This document shows, one piece after another, positions 24,795 through 33,857 of a stretch of 64,000 nt of DNA. Source of the DNA: Bacteriovorax stolpii (GTDB lineage Bacteria; Bdellovibrionota; Bacteriovoracia; Bacteriovoracales; Bacteriovoracaceae); contig CAMASK010000003.1 of NCBI GenBank assembly GCA_945860895.1, positions 43,938 through 107,937 on the forward strand. The letters are read 5' to 3'. Position 1 is the first letter of the stretch. Each line of letters starts with the position of its first letter. The translations under genes were made by a program, and so were the position numbers. Under the pieces are notes generated by a model. The model searched no databases and was not told where the DNA came from. It worked only from the letters and a program-made list of their open reading frames with translations.

Positions 24795-24838
24795 AAAAGA
24801 TCCTTTTGCTATGAAGGGGGTGATTTTTAGTCCCCTCG

Positions 24839-24868
24839 ATTATAAGGGGTCGATGGGCCCTATTTCAA
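24839..24868 (-). promoter_or_regulatory. Near-consensus promoter of the histone-like gene
   Basis: On the - strand TTGAAA (24868-24863) and a perfect TATAAT (24844-24839) are 18 nt apart. CCCC and GGGG arms flank the TATAAT. The start site would be near 24832, about 38 nt before the GTG. Suggests strong expression of this gene. Confidence 0.6.
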
Positions 24869-24877
24869 GTCAGGAAA

Positions 24878-27574
24878 TTAATACTTAATATTCTCCAGAC
24901 CGGGCTCAGTACTGGTTTCTAAAGGATTAGCAAAGACAGCTTGTGAATAATCTTTTCCCCCAGGGGTGTTTAAATCACCTTCTGAAAGTATAGCTATAGA
25001 ATTTCCAGAGGTTTCGTCATATTTGCCTCCGCCGCGCAGTGAGTTAATCGTGACGAGCTTTGTCGAATAAAAATTTCTTCTCATGAGTTCCGAATTTAGT
25101 CCCGGAAAAGGTGGAGTGAGGGTGCCATCTGGGCCAGCACCAGTATAGGGACCTGGTGTATAGGCACTAAAAATGTCTGTCTTAGAATTAGTTCCCTCCC
25201 AATTAGGAGCATAATAATTATAATCCATTTTATAATGGAGCGGGCTGTAGTTTGGATCATTGGCTGAAGCAGCAAAATACTTACGTAAAAGTTCTACCAA
25301 ATGAGTAGGGCAAGGAGTTGAAGTTTTATCTGCAATAGCGGTAGGGAATAAAGTCGCATCTCCATAATAAAATTCATAAAATTGTCCTGCTAAGCTGCCA
25401 CAACTCTTGGGAAAAGCATTCACATACGCCAGAGGATCTGTATCTTTCACATCGATGTCGGAAATACCCTTGGCGGCTTTTTCATACAATGGTTTGGCGC
25501 CTTCCGCTGCGTCTGAAGCGAGACCGGTTGTTTGATAAGTCTCAATCGCAGCTCTGTTCATGGAGCGGATATAATTATCAATTCCTGATTTTTGGGCAGT
25601 CATAAATTGGACAATGCTACTTAGGACAACATCTGCAGTTGGGAACAAAATATCCTGCTGATTATTGGTGTAAAGAGGAGCATAAATGCTCGCACTATAA
25701 GTATCCAAGCCTGGAATCAGTGTTGAACTTGTTTTCTTACCACCGATGGATCCGTAAGAATCTACTTTGAGTCCAATATTAAAATCATGAGGAGTTGGTA
25801 TTAGATAATTGGCAGCCTCGTATCGGGTTGCAGCCTTAACTCGGTTGATCTGTTCCTCAAGCATTTGTGGAGTGATGATTCCACTAATCTGTCCCTTAAA
25901 AGCCATGAATTGATCATAATTAAAAAGTCCCACCGATTTGTCATTGGTATCGCTTTGCGGTTTGATCACAAATAATTTTGATCCCTGATCGGAATAAACA
26001 TTCGGATCCATGCTTGAGGTTGGAACTCCTCCGGCCGAAACAAAATCATAAACGAGATTTGGTATACCGAATTGAACATCCTCCCCAGTGGCAAGTCCAC
26101 CAACAGGGGAATTTTCATCCTTGATCCAAAATCTTTTTGTATCACTGATGTCAATAGGAAGTGGAGCACCTGATGCATACTTGCCCATTTGAAGTAAACC
26201 ACCGCTAACATATCTATTTGGAGTTCCTTCGACATTTAAACTCGCAATGTAGGGGACAGAACGATATCTATTTCCGCCTCTTGGTCTTATGGCCTGCTCA
26301 CTTGCCTTTTGAGCAAATAGCATAGGGCCAATTCTTCCACCGGCTGGCTTAGCAGCTGAGTAGGCCGTTAATTTAATTGTATCAGTAGAGAATGGGTTAA
26401 ACATTCCTTCAAATTCTGCTTCCCCTCTGACAGCGTAGTAAGTCAGCACATCGGGATTTTTATAATAGCCTAACGGATATCCGGGAACTGGGACTGCGAC
26501 TTTAGACATTCCACACGCTGCAGAGGATCCTTTGTCTGCTCGCGGAACAAAAGCTGCAAAAAAAGTTGCATAGTTAACCATCATTAATTTCAAATCAAGG
26601 TATTGCTTAGGATATAATCGATCATTCGGAATAAGTAAGTTTGAATTAGAATAGATGCTTGTATCTTTAAATTCTTTGGGTGGTAGCTCTTTCAGTGTGA
26701 AAGAGTTTTTCATTTCATCATCAATATGATTACCCAGGTTTCTGTACCCAGAATAAAAAGCTTTAACGATTCGTTCGTTACCCAATAAATTGGCCGATTC
26801 AAAATCTCCTATCTTAGAGATGCTAACTGGATCTGTAACAGCGGCACGGTTTACGACTTTCTCTAAATTTCGAATCCGCATGGCCAGTTCAAGTGCCTTT
26901 GGCCAAGCCCCTTGTCGATTTGCTAAAATGGCGGGCCCCTGGGCAGTTAACGTCGAACCCATGTCTGAGGCCAACACATTATAGGCCCAAATAGTGTTCA
27001 CGAGCATGTTAAGCCGGGAACGTGTTACACAGTCTTCAACTTTTCCCCCAACCAAAACATCCTGGAAGGAACGCGAGGCTTCTTCTGTTCCGGCCATACT
27101 GCTGCCACCGAATTCTGGTAGACCGGGAACTCCAAAATTTCGACAAATATTAGTGGATGTATTTGCAATGTGAATGCAAGTTGCAGGAAAATTATAAGGA
27201 TCAGGAGTGATAACTGGAGGATCAGGAATGACGTTCTTATCAGCTGCTAAACGATAGTCCATACATGGTCCGCCTGAGGAACAAGCCTTAGGCGCAGGAT
27301 TTTCAACTTTAGGTAAGTTCAGGCTTCCGATTACATAATACTTATACATCCACTCTTTATAGATGTTTCTCATTTCCCAATTTAAATAAGCAATCTTTGT
27401 GAGTTGTCTCGATTGAACTGCAGCACCCGCAAAAGCCGCGGCATCTGTAGCATTTTGTAAATTAATCTTAGCCTTTACGAATAATCCTACATTTATCACG
27501 AAGGCAACAATAGAGATGAACACCACCAGAGAGGCAGAAAAAAAGATACTAATCTGTCCCCGCTGATTTCTCAT
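24878..27574 (-). CDS. Very large TadE/G-like (Flp pilus-assembly-type) exported protein
   Basis: 898 aa from the ATG at 27574; upstream TTG and GTG codons would add up to 13 residues. The N-terminus is the TadG-type anchor: RNQRGQISIFF then a membrane helix and INLQNATDAAAFAGAAV. The remaining ~800 residues are a periplasmic region rich in Tyr, Asn, Pro and Gly with scattered Cys, no domain recognised. TadG proteins are minor pilin-like parts of tight-adherence secretion, usually 400-600 aa. No other tad gene is nearby, so it is an orphan here. No clear ribosome site decides the start. Confidence 0.75.
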   Translation of the reverse strand: MRNQRGQISIFFSASLVVFISIVAFVINVGLFVKAKINLQNATDAAAFAGAAVQSRQLTKIAYLNWEMRNIYKEWMYKYYVIGSLNLPKVENPAPKACSSGGPCMDYRLAADKNVIPDPPVITPDPYNFPATCIHIANTSTNICRNFGVPGLPEFGGSSMAGTEEASRSFQDVLVGGKVEDCVTRSRLNMLVNTIWAYNVLASDMGSTLTAQGPAILANRQGAWPKALELAMRIRNLEKVVNRAAVTDPVSISKIGDFESANLLGNERIVKAFYSGYRNLGNHIDDEMKNSFTLKELPPKEFKDTSIYSNSNLLIPNDRLYPKQYLDLKLMMVNYATFFAAFVPRADKGSSAACGMSKVAVPVPGYPLGYYKNPDVLTYYAVRGEAEFEGMFNPFSTDTIKLTAYSAAKPAGGRIGPMLFAQKASEQAIRPRGGNRYRSVPYIASLNVEGTPNRYVSGGLLQMGKYASGAPLPIDISDTKRFWIKDENSPVGGLATGEDVQFGIPNLVYDFVSAGGVPTSSMDPNVYSDQGSKLFVIKPQSDTNDKSVGLFNYDQFMAFKGQISGIITPQMLEEQINRVKAATRYEAANYLIPTPHDFNIGLKVDSYGSIGGKKTSSTLIPGLDTYSASIYAPLYTNNQQDILFPTADVVLSSIVQFMTAQKSGIDNYIRSMNRAAIETYQTTGLASDAAEGAKPLYEKAAKGISDIDVKDTDPLAYVNAFPKSCGSLAGQFYEFYYGDATLFPTAIADKTSTPCPTHLVELLRKYFAASANDPNYSPLHYKMDYNYYAPNWEGTNSKTDIFSAYTPGPYTGAGPDGTLTPPFPGLNSELMRRNFYSTKLVTINSLRGGGKYDETSGNSIAILSEGDLNTPGGKDYSQAVFANPLETSTEPGLENIKY

Positions 27575-27787
27575 GAGGGCCAATTTGTGGTTGCGTTTTG
27601 TCACTAGCGCCAATTTTTGTCAGTTAAAGTCATGGTTATTACGTGTTCTTATTTTGGTACGCCATTTGCGAGGTGTAAAGACATCCAAAGGGTAACGATC
27701 TTTGGAATCCGTACGTTTGTTGAATTCGTTATACCACTCCCCAGCAACATCCCCACCTTGGATTAACCCTATCAAAAATTCCCCACC

Positions 27788-27809
27788 CTAGGCATCGCGG
27801 GATGCCTAG
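27788..27809. other. Perfect GC-rich hairpin in intergenic DNA
   Basis: CTAGGCATC / GATGCCTAG form a 9-bp perfect stem with a GCGG loop, in the 325-nt stretch between the TadE/G-like gene and the zinc-ribbon gene. It is followed by the GC-rich GGCGCGTGCG, unlike the surrounding AT-rich DNA, and no T-run follows on either strand. It could be an operator, a short RNA structure or a repeat element. Apart from this hairpin I see no gene in 27575-27899. Confidence 0.5.
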
Positions 27810-27899
27810 AGGCGCGTGCGTAGCTGACAATTGAGGCAAAAGTTGCACTCCTCTTAATGAGGGCAAAATGTGGTCTAATAAAGAAAGCAGGAGACATAA

Positions 27900-28310
27900 A
27901 TGAGCGACTATTGTTATCGGCCTACCCAAAAGAAAAATCACAAAACAGAATGTTTCTGTGCCCACTGTCGCTCACCAAGAATTCTTCGCTATTCCCGAAG
28001 ATTACAAGGCCGTCACTTCGGTCAAATTTTAACTCTGGGATTTGTTTTTACTGCGGCCACCTACAGTTGGTTTGGCTTCAATGGTATTTACGCTCTTCCA
28101 GTAATCTGGGCCATTTTTGAAACTTCCCATAAAGCTCTTTATCGCAAAGATCTTAAGTGCCCTTTTTGCGGTTTTGATCCCACTTGGTATAAAAAAGACG
28201 TGAAACTGGCTCGCTTGCGGGTAGAAGAATTTCTTAAACAAAATCCAGAGAGTCCAGTGCTGGCTCGAGCTAAAACTTTCCAGAATAATTCCCAAACTCC
28301 TGGCCATTAA
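27900..28310 (+). CDS. Small membrane protein with paired zinc-ribbon-type CxxC motifs
   Basis: 136 aa. CFCAHC (residues 18-23) and CPFC (about 86-89) flank one or two membrane segments (about 40-75). The two CxxC knuckles could come together to bind one zinc on the cytoplasmic side. The C-terminus is a basic amphipathic helix. Strong AGGAG before ATG. An overlapping frame from 27857 was not chosen because it lacks a ribosome site and breaks the CxxC pairing. No family name recognised. Confidence 0.65.
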   Translation: MSDYCYRPTQKKNHKTECFCAHCRSPRILRYSRRLQGRHFGQILTLGFVFTAATYSWFGFNGIYALPVIWAIFETSHKALYRKDLKCPFCGFDPTWYKKDVKLARLRVEEFLKQNPESPVLARAKTFQNNSQTPGH

Positions 28311-28498
28311 ATTTTCAGATTTGCGTTATATGATTCCTGATTCCTTAAACTTGCAGGTTATATTTCTGGTCTCCTTTTTTCATAATGAGAGTCAGAAAAG
28401 AAAAGAAAAATAAACTTTTCTATAAAAATAAACCTGAGGTATTAAGGTTGGATAGTATACATAACTATTTCCTGTATCTCCCATGCGAAGGAGCATTT

Positions 28499-28957
28499 AT
28501 GAGCGTAAACAAAGTTATTTTATTAGGTCGTCTTGGACAAGATCCAGAGTTGAAATACACTCCGGGCGGAGCTGCAGTTTGCAACTTCTCTATGGCCACA
28601 ACTGAAGCTTGGACTGACAAACAAGGTCAAAAACAAGAAAAAACTGAATGGCATCGTATTGTTGTTTGGGGAAAACTTGCTGAACTTTGTAACCAGTACT
28701 TGGCCAAAGGTCGTCAGGCTTTTGTAGAAGGTCGTCTTCAAACTCGTAACTGGGATGATAAAGACGGTACAAAAAGATACACTACTGAAATTATGGCCAG
28801 CACTGTTCAGTTCATTGGAGGCGCAACTGCTTCTAATACGAACACAAATCCAAATGTGGATAAATCGTTTAATCAAGCTCCAGCACATGAGAATGTAAAT
28901 CAAGAGTATCAAATCTCTAATGACGCTCATTTTGCAGCTGACGATATCCCATTTTAA
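28499..28957 (+). CDS. ssb: Single-stranded DNA-binding protein SSB
   Basis: 152 aa. The OB-fold is complete ([56 protein letters not shown]). A short linker and the acidic tail DDIPF, which recruits repair and replication proteins, follow. Start at 28499 after GAAGGAG; longer upstream reading adds a non-homologous 38 residues. It is monocistronic, with a terminator 26 nt after the stop. Confidence 0.97.
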   Translation: MSVNKVILLGRLGQDPELKYTPGGAAVCNFSMATTEAWTDKQGQKQEKTEWHRIVVWGKLAELCNQYLAKGRQAFVEGRLQTRNWDDKDGTKRYTTEIMASTVQFIGGATASNTNTNPNVDKSFNQAPAHENVNQEYQISNDAHFAADDIPF

Positions 28958-28983
28958 TATTTGTTAATACTCAACATTAATAT

Positions 28984-29011
28984 AAAAAAGCCCACACAAG
29001 TGGGCTTTTTT
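28984..29011 (+). terminator. Intrinsic terminator after ssb
   Basis: AAAAAAGCCCAC / GTGGGCTTTTTT form a 12-bp stem with an ACAA loop and a clear U-tract. It separates ssb from the HD-GYP gene. Confidence 0.9.
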
Positions 29012-29053
29012 ATTCGTTTTTTAATTCATTCAACCGAATTTTCAAGGAAGTGC

Positions 29054-29059
29054 TACAAT
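29054..29059 (+). promoter_or_regulatory. -10 element of a probably leaderless HD-GYP transcript
   Basis: TACAAT lies only 8 nt upstream of the ATG at 29068, so transcription would start within a few bases of the start codon. The -35 is weak (TTCAAC at 19 nt). No Shine-Dalgarno is visible before the ATG. Confidence 0.35.
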
Positions 29060-29067
29060 AAGTTCTT

Positions 29068-30207
29068 ATGGATGATAAACGGAGTTTTTTCTCGGTAAGG
29101 TACGACCTTATTCAGGTTGATACAACCATCACTTATGATTTATTCGTAAATTCATCCTCCATCAAAGAAAAAGAAAAATTTGTTAGGATCTTTCCAGCTG
29201 GTGCAATTTTAATCAAAGAATATCTTGAAGAGTATCATCGAAAATATTTTCAACTTTATGTGCCTGAAGACCAGCGACGAATCTATCTTCGAAGCTTGGT
29301 AAAATCAGATGCTGATGATGTGAAGAAAACTGAAGTCATCAAGAGTGCAGCCTTAGATTATCTAACTAATATTTTTGATAATGGTAAGAAATTCTCTACT
29401 GAATATCTGTCTAAAAGTATTGATGGTTGCAAAGAAGTCGTTGAGGCCATGGTAAATGTACTGGATCAGCATAATATTGATAGCCTTCGAAACTTAATTG
29501 CAAATTTAAGCTTTCATGATTTTTATACTTACGACCATTCCATTAACGTTTCTATGTATTGCATTACCATTTATAAAGCAATTAATCCCAAGGCTACCAA
29601 AAGAGAATTGATCCATGCCGGTCTTGGTGGACTCTTACATGATTTAGGAAAAATAAAAATTCCCACACATATTCTAAATAACCCCGGTGATCTAGCAGAC
29701 GAAGAGTACCAGATGATTAAAAAGCATCCTGACTTTGGTATTGATTTGCTTTTGAACGGCCACTGCGAAGTGAGCGAAGAAGTGGATTTAAATATTATTG
29801 GTCGCGTGATTCATGAACATCACGAAAATATTGATGGAACTGGATATCCTAATAAACTCAAGGGTAAGGAGCAAATTCACCTTTTAGCAAGGGTTTGCAC
29901 GATTGCAGATTTCTTTGATGCTATCACAACCAAACGTTCTTATAATGAGGTTCTGACTATTCCTGAAGCGATGAATAGCATGAGAAAATTTCGCAATATC
30001 AAATTAGATCCGGATATTTTCGATATATTCGATCAGCACATACGTTATGTCCGAACAGATTTTACCCGCGATTTTAAGCTATCCGATGCCTTTGATCCCA
30101 CCATTCCTTATGCCAAACTCCCGGTTGAAGAGATTAATAAATTCAAAAAAGAAATGGATTTTGGGAAAATCAAGTTTGTAGATAACATAAAGCCGAAAAA
30201 AGATTAG
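29068..30207 (+). CDS. HD-GYP domain protein, probable c-di-GMP phosphodiesterase
   Basis: 379 aa. The N-terminal ~140 residues are an unassigned sensory or regulatory region. The HD-GYP domain spans about 145-330: H191-D192 in LLHDLGK, then HHENIDGTGYP at 251-261 with GYP intact, and IADFFDAITTKRSY. Such enzymes hydrolyse cyclic di-GMP to pGpG or GMP, which commonly controls switching between motility and attachment. No membrane segment is seen, so it is cytoplasmic. The ATG lacks a Shine-Dalgarno. Confidence 0.9.
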   Translation: MDDKRSFFSVRYDLIQVDTTITYDLFVNSSSIKEKEKFVRIFPAGAILIKEYLEEYHRKYFQLYVPEDQRRIYLRSLVKSDADDVKKTEVIKSAALDYLTNIFDNGKKFSTEYLSKSIDGCKEVVEAMVNVLDQHNIDSLRNLIANLSFHDFYTYDHSINVSMYCITIYKAINPKATKRELIHAGLGGLLHDLGKIKIPTHILNNPGDLADEEYQMIKKHPDFGIDLLLNGHCEVSEEVDLNIIGRVIHEHHENIDGTGYPNKLKGKEQIHLLARVCTIADFFDAITTKRSYNEVLTIPEAMNSMRKFRNIKLDPDIFDIFDQHIRYVRTDFTRDFKLSDAFDPTIPYAKLPVEEINKFKKEMDFGKIKFVDNIKPKKD

Positions 30208-30263
30208 GGATCATGCCGGCCAATAAGTCAGATACCTATTTGCATTTTTTTTAATTTTTTAAA

Positions 30264-30626
30264 TTACTTTTTAGTATTAGTAGCAGCGCTATCGTTTGCT
30301 GGAACTGTCTCAACTTTTTTAGTATCTAAAGCCTGAACATCAGAGTTAAGAGGAGCTGCCACAGGAGCTTCGTTATCAAAGAGTGAACGTTTTGATTCAC
30401 GAGATTTCATCGTGGTAAGAACAATTGAATTCACCATGAAACCAATCGCCAAAATGGTTGTTGTTTTAGTTAAAAAGTTTCCTTTAGCACTTGATGAGAA
30501 AACTGCTTGTGAGGCACCACTGCCCATAACAGCTCCCATTTCAGCACCTTTACCGAACTGGAGAAGAACAGTAGCAACTAGAAGAATACAAATAACAACG
30601 TGTAGTGTAACAAGCATAGTAAGCAT
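30264..30626 (-). CDS. secG: Protein-export membrane protein SecG
   Basis: 120 aa. Two membrane segments (about 1-23 and 50-70) enclose the conserved GKGAEMGAVMGSGASQAVF region. SecG assists SecYE in translocation. The Lys/Pro/Ala-rich C-terminal tail of ~45 residues is longer than in minimal SecG. It is last in the gap-pgk-tpiA-secG run, 72 nt after tpiA; tpiA-secG linkage is widespread. Confidence 0.95.
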   Translation of the reverse strand: MLTMLVTLHVVICILLVATVLLQFGKGAEMGAVMGSGASQAVFSSSAKGNFLTKTTTILAIGFMVNSIVLTTMKSRESKRSLFDNEAPVAAPLNSDVQALDTKKVETVPANDSAATNTKK

Positions 30627-30698
30627 AAAAACCTATCTCCAAAAATTAAATTCAACTATTTTTAACAGTAATTCCGAAGCCTTGCAAATCAAAAAAGC

Positions 30699-31439
30699 CT
30701 ATTTATCACCACACAGGGCAAGAAAATCTTTCGCCTTTAAGCTCGCTCCGCCGACTAATCCGCCGTCTATGTCTTTTTGGCCTAGTAATTCCTCGACGTT
30801 ATCAGGTTTTACGCTACCGCCATAAAGTAGTCGGACTTTATCTCCGAATGATGGAAATTTCTTTTTTAACTCTGCACGGATGAAGGCGTGCACTTGCTGA
30901 GCTTGGGTGGGAGAAGCTGTTTTTCCTGTTCCAATGGCCCAAACAGGTTCATAGGCCACAATAAGATTATCTTCATGGGCATCAGTTATATCATTTAATC
31001 CTTGGTGAATTTGATCACCAACAATTGATAATGTTTGATTAGATTCTCTTTCTGGTAAAGTTTCTCCAACGCAGTAAATTACTTTTAAACCCTCTTGAAG
31101 TGCAGTCTTAACTTTGGAGTTCAAGAGTTTGGAAGTTTCATTAAAATATTGGCGGCGCTCAGAATGACCTAAAAGTGTAAAATGAGCACCTAGCTCTTTT
31201 AAATTTTTAGGAGATAGTTCTCCAGTATAGGCACCACTAGTATGGTCGGAAGCATTTTGACTTCCACACTTTACATTCTTTTTAGCGCCTTCATGGATTG
31301 CTAACGATAGATGTATTGCTTGCGGAGAAACCCAAGCATCTCTTTTAGCTGAGTACTTACTATTAAATTCATTGAAGAATTCAATACACTCCAATGTATT
31401 TTTATTCATTTTCCAGTTGGCGACCAAAAGTTTGTTCAT
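30699..31439 (-). CDS. tpiA: Triosephosphate isomerase
   Basis: 246 aa TIM barrel. Catalytic residues are in place: K10 in NWKMNKN, H92 in GHSERR, and E164 in VAYEPVWAIGTG. The phosphate-binding GGSVKPDN and GLVGGASL loops are present. It interconverts dihydroxyacetone phosphate and glyceraldehyde 3-phosphate. It starts 2 nt after pgk ends, so the glycolytic genes are co-transcribed. Confidence 0.98.
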   Translation of the reverse strand: MNKLLVANWKMNKNTLECIEFFNEFNSKYSAKRDAWVSPQAIHLSLAIHEGAKKNVKCGSQNASDHTSGAYTGELSPKNLKELGAHFTLLGHSERRQYFNETSKLLNSKVKTALQEGLKVIYCVGETLPERESNQTLSIVGDQIHQGLNDITDAHEDNLIVAYEPVWAIGTGKTASPTQAQQVHAFIRAELKKKFPSFGDKVRLLYGGSVKPDNVEELLGQKDIDGGLVGGASLKAKDFLALCGDK

Positions 31440-31441
31440 GA

Positions 31442-32632
31442 CTAGACTCCTAGTTTTAAAGCTTGGATACCTGGCAATTCACCTCTTTCAATATACTCAA
31501 GACTGGCTCCACCACCAGTTGAGACGTGAGAAAATTTCTCCGCTTCACCAGATTGTTGAACAGCTGCCACTGAATCACCACCGCCGACAACGGAGAATAC
31601 TTTATCGTTTGCTGCGATTGCATGAGCAATAGACATGGTCCCTTTAGAGAAATTCTTATTTTCAAATAATCCCATTGGACCATTCCAGAAAATCGTTTTA
31701 GCCGTTTTTATATAATCAGAGTAATAAGCAATTGTAGCAGAACCAATATCAAGACCAATTTGGTGTTCAGGAATACTGACACCCGGACAAGGAGCTGGCG
31801 CACCTTCCAGTGAATCAGAAACGATATGATCTTTGGGAAGTTTAATCTTTCCACCTCTATCAGCGGCTAAAAGATGTTTTGCTAAATTGACATCTTCATC
31901 ACTGCAAAGAGACTTTCCAATGGACGCACCTTTCGCTTTTAAAAACGGATAAGCCATGGCTCCACCAATCAAAATAGTGTCAACCATGACCATCATTTTT
32001 TCAATGGTTTTAATTTTGTCAGAAACTTTCGCTCCACCAATAATGGCAACAAACGGTTTTGCTGGCTTATCCAGAAGAGAAGAAAGTGAATCTATTTCTT
32101 TTTTCATAAGCAGACCAGCATAAGCACGATTTTTGAAAAAAGCATTTATGGCATGAGTAGAGGCATGTTTTCTGTGAGCAGCTCCAAAGGCATCATTCAC
32201 ATATACATCACCATAGCTTGCGAGCTTTTCAGCTAAAGCTAGTTCATTTTTTTCTTCTCCGGCAATAAAGCGGATATTTTCTAAAAGGACTAATTTTGTT
32301 TCGGGCAGATGGAGTAAATTCTTTACGCCATTATCAATGGCAGATTCAGAAAGAACGACATCGGTTCCAAGCTTATCGGCCAGGTATTGAGCCACTGGTT
32401 CCAAAGAATATTTTGTATTCACTTGGCCATCCGGACGACCTAAATGGGATATCATGATGATTTTTGAGGCACCTTTTTCCAGCATCAATTTAATAGTGGG
32501 TATGGCCTGATCAATACGACTTGAATCAGTTATTGTCCTTGGCTCAGTTTTTGATAAAGGCACATTAAAGTCAAAGCGTACTAAAACTCTCTTACCTTTA
32601 AGATCAGCGTCCTGAATGGATTTAAGTTGCAC
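31442..32632 (-). CDS. pgk: Phosphoglycerate kinase
   Basis: 396 aa, full length. The N-domain signature RVLVRFDFNVPL and substrate-binding SHLGRP are near the N-terminus. IGGAKVSDKI and the C-terminal nucleotide-binding VVGGGDSVAAV with STGGGASLEY are also intact. It makes ATP from 1,3-bisphosphoglycerate. It lies between gap (9 nt) and tpiA (2 nt). Confidence 0.98.
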   Translation of the reverse strand: MQLKSIQDADLKGKRVLVRFDFNVPLSKTEPRTITDSSRIDQAIPTIKLMLEKGASKIIMISHLGRPDGQVNTKYSLEPVAQYLADKLGTDVVLSESAIDNGVKNLLHLPETKLVLLENIRFIAGEEKNELALAEKLASYGDVYVNDAFGAAHRKHASTHAINAFFKNRAYAGLLMKKEIDSLSSLLDKPAKPFVAIIGGAKVSDKIKTIEKMMVMVDTILIGGAMAYPFLKAKGASIGKSLCSDEDVNLAKHLLAADRGGKIKLPKDHIVSDSLEGAPAPCPGVSIPEHQIGLDIGSATIAYYSDYIKTAKTIFWNGPMGLFENKNFSKGTMSIAHAIAANDKVFSVVGGGDSVAAVQQSGEAEKFSHVSTGGGASLEYIERGELPGIQALKLGV

Positions 32633-32641
32633 AAGAATCTC

Positions 32642-33670
32642 CTAGAGTTTTTGACCAATGTAATTAGCAAGATCGATCACGCGATTTGAAAAACCAACTT
32701 CGTTATCATACCAGCTCACAACCTTAGCAGTATTACCAAGAACGTTTGTTAGTTTTGAATCAAAGTATGAAGACTCGGTAGCACCCATATAATCCATAGA
32801 AACTAATTCTTCTTCGGTGTATCCTAAGATATTTTTTAACTCACCTTGAGAGGCTTTTTTCATAGCTTCATTAATTTCAGCTTTAGTGGCTTTCTTTTCA
32901 AGTACGACAGTTAAATCAACCATTGAAACGTCAGGAGTTGGAACGCGTACAGCGTAACCATCAAGTTTACCTAGCATTTCAGGAATAACTTCACCGAGAG
33001 CTTTTGCAGCACCAGTAGAGGTAGGGATCATAGAAAGAGCCGCAGCACGGGCACGACGAAGATCATCATGAGCGTTATCAAGTAAATTTTGATCAGAAGT
33101 ATAAGCGTGAACGGTTGTCATTAAACCATTTACGATACCAAAATTTTCGTGAAGAACTTTAACAATTGGAGCAAGGCAATTTGTTGTACAAGAAGCATTT
33201 GAAATAATGTTGTGTTTACTTGAGTCATATTTCTCGTGATTGATTCCCATTACGAAAGTACCATCAAGATCTTTTCCGGGAGCACACATGATTACTTTTT
33301 TTACAGTTCCTCTCATGTGTTTACCGAGCTTGTCCTTATCTTTAAAAATTCCAGTACAATCAATAACGACTTGAGCTCCGTAAGCGGACCAATCAATTTC
33401 AGAGGGATCTTTTTGATTGAAAAATTTGATCTTTCTCCCAAGGTAGCTGATCTCTGAAGTTTCTTTATTAAAAGAAAAATCTCCTTCAAGTTTTCCGTGA
33501 AGCGAATCATGCTTTAGAAGATGAACATAAGGTTTCTGATCACCGGGATTATTGATGGCAACAATTTCGATATTCATATCGGTGTTTTTTGCAATTCGAG
33601 CGAAATATGCGCGTAAAATAGTTCGTCCAATTCGTCCGACACCGTTAAGACCAATTTTTACATTTTTCAT
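32642..33670 (-). CDS. gap: Glyceraldehyde-3-phosphate dehydrogenase
   Basis: 342 aa from the ATG at 33670, chosen because GAGGAG lies just before it and the family begins with KIGLNGVGRIGR. An ATG 12 nt upstream overlaps that ribosome site. The active-site motif ISNASCTTNCLAP has the nucleophile Cys161. RVPTPDVSMVDL and NEVGFSNRV are present. First gene of the gap-pgk-tpiA-secG operon. Confidence 0.97.
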   Translation of the reverse strand: MKNVKIGLNGVGRIGRTILRAYFARIAKNTDMNIEIVAINNPGDQKPYVHLLKHDSLHGKLEGDFSFNKETSEISYLGRKIKFFNQKDPSEIDWSAYGAQVVIDCTGIFKDKDKLGKHMRGTVKKVIMCAPGKDLDGTFVMGINHEKYDSSKHNIISNASCTTNCLAPIVKVLHENFGIVNGLMTTVHAYTSDQNLLDNAHDDLRRARAAALSMIPTSTGAAKALGEVIPEMLGKLDGYAVRVPTPDVSMVDLTVVLEKKATKAEINEAMKKASQGELKNILGYTEEELVSMDYMGATESSYFDSKLTNVLGNTAKVVSWYDNEVGFSNRVIDLANYIGQKL

Positions 33671-33857
33671 AGAACTCCTCATGTCACTAAGCTTAATTTG
33701 ATTTTTTAGAAGCTAAAACGAAGATATTTAAAGCGTTTAGACCATACTCCTGTTAGGTTGTTTTGGGTAGCGGATTCAAGCAATTTCGTGTAGTCTGAAA
33801 GCCATATTCTGGGCACTTGACGCTAGACGTTCCATTCTCTTAAGAAGGATTCTTTGT

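Noticed and set aside
24432..24830. Long Cys/Phe/Ser-rich open frame opposite the Lys/Ala gene
   Set aside because: It is the mirror of AAG/GCT-rich repeat codons; no start context or family, and the - strand gene has promoter, ribosome site and terminator.
27729..27965. Open frame on - between the TadE/G-like and zinc-ribbon genes
   Set aside because: Overlaps the start of the zinc-ribbon gene, has no ribosome site and spans the GC-rich hairpin; composition looks non-coding.
28385..28498. Upstream extension of ssb by 38 residues
   Set aside because: No homology to SSB, while GAAGGAG and the family start [11 protein letters not shown] support 28499.
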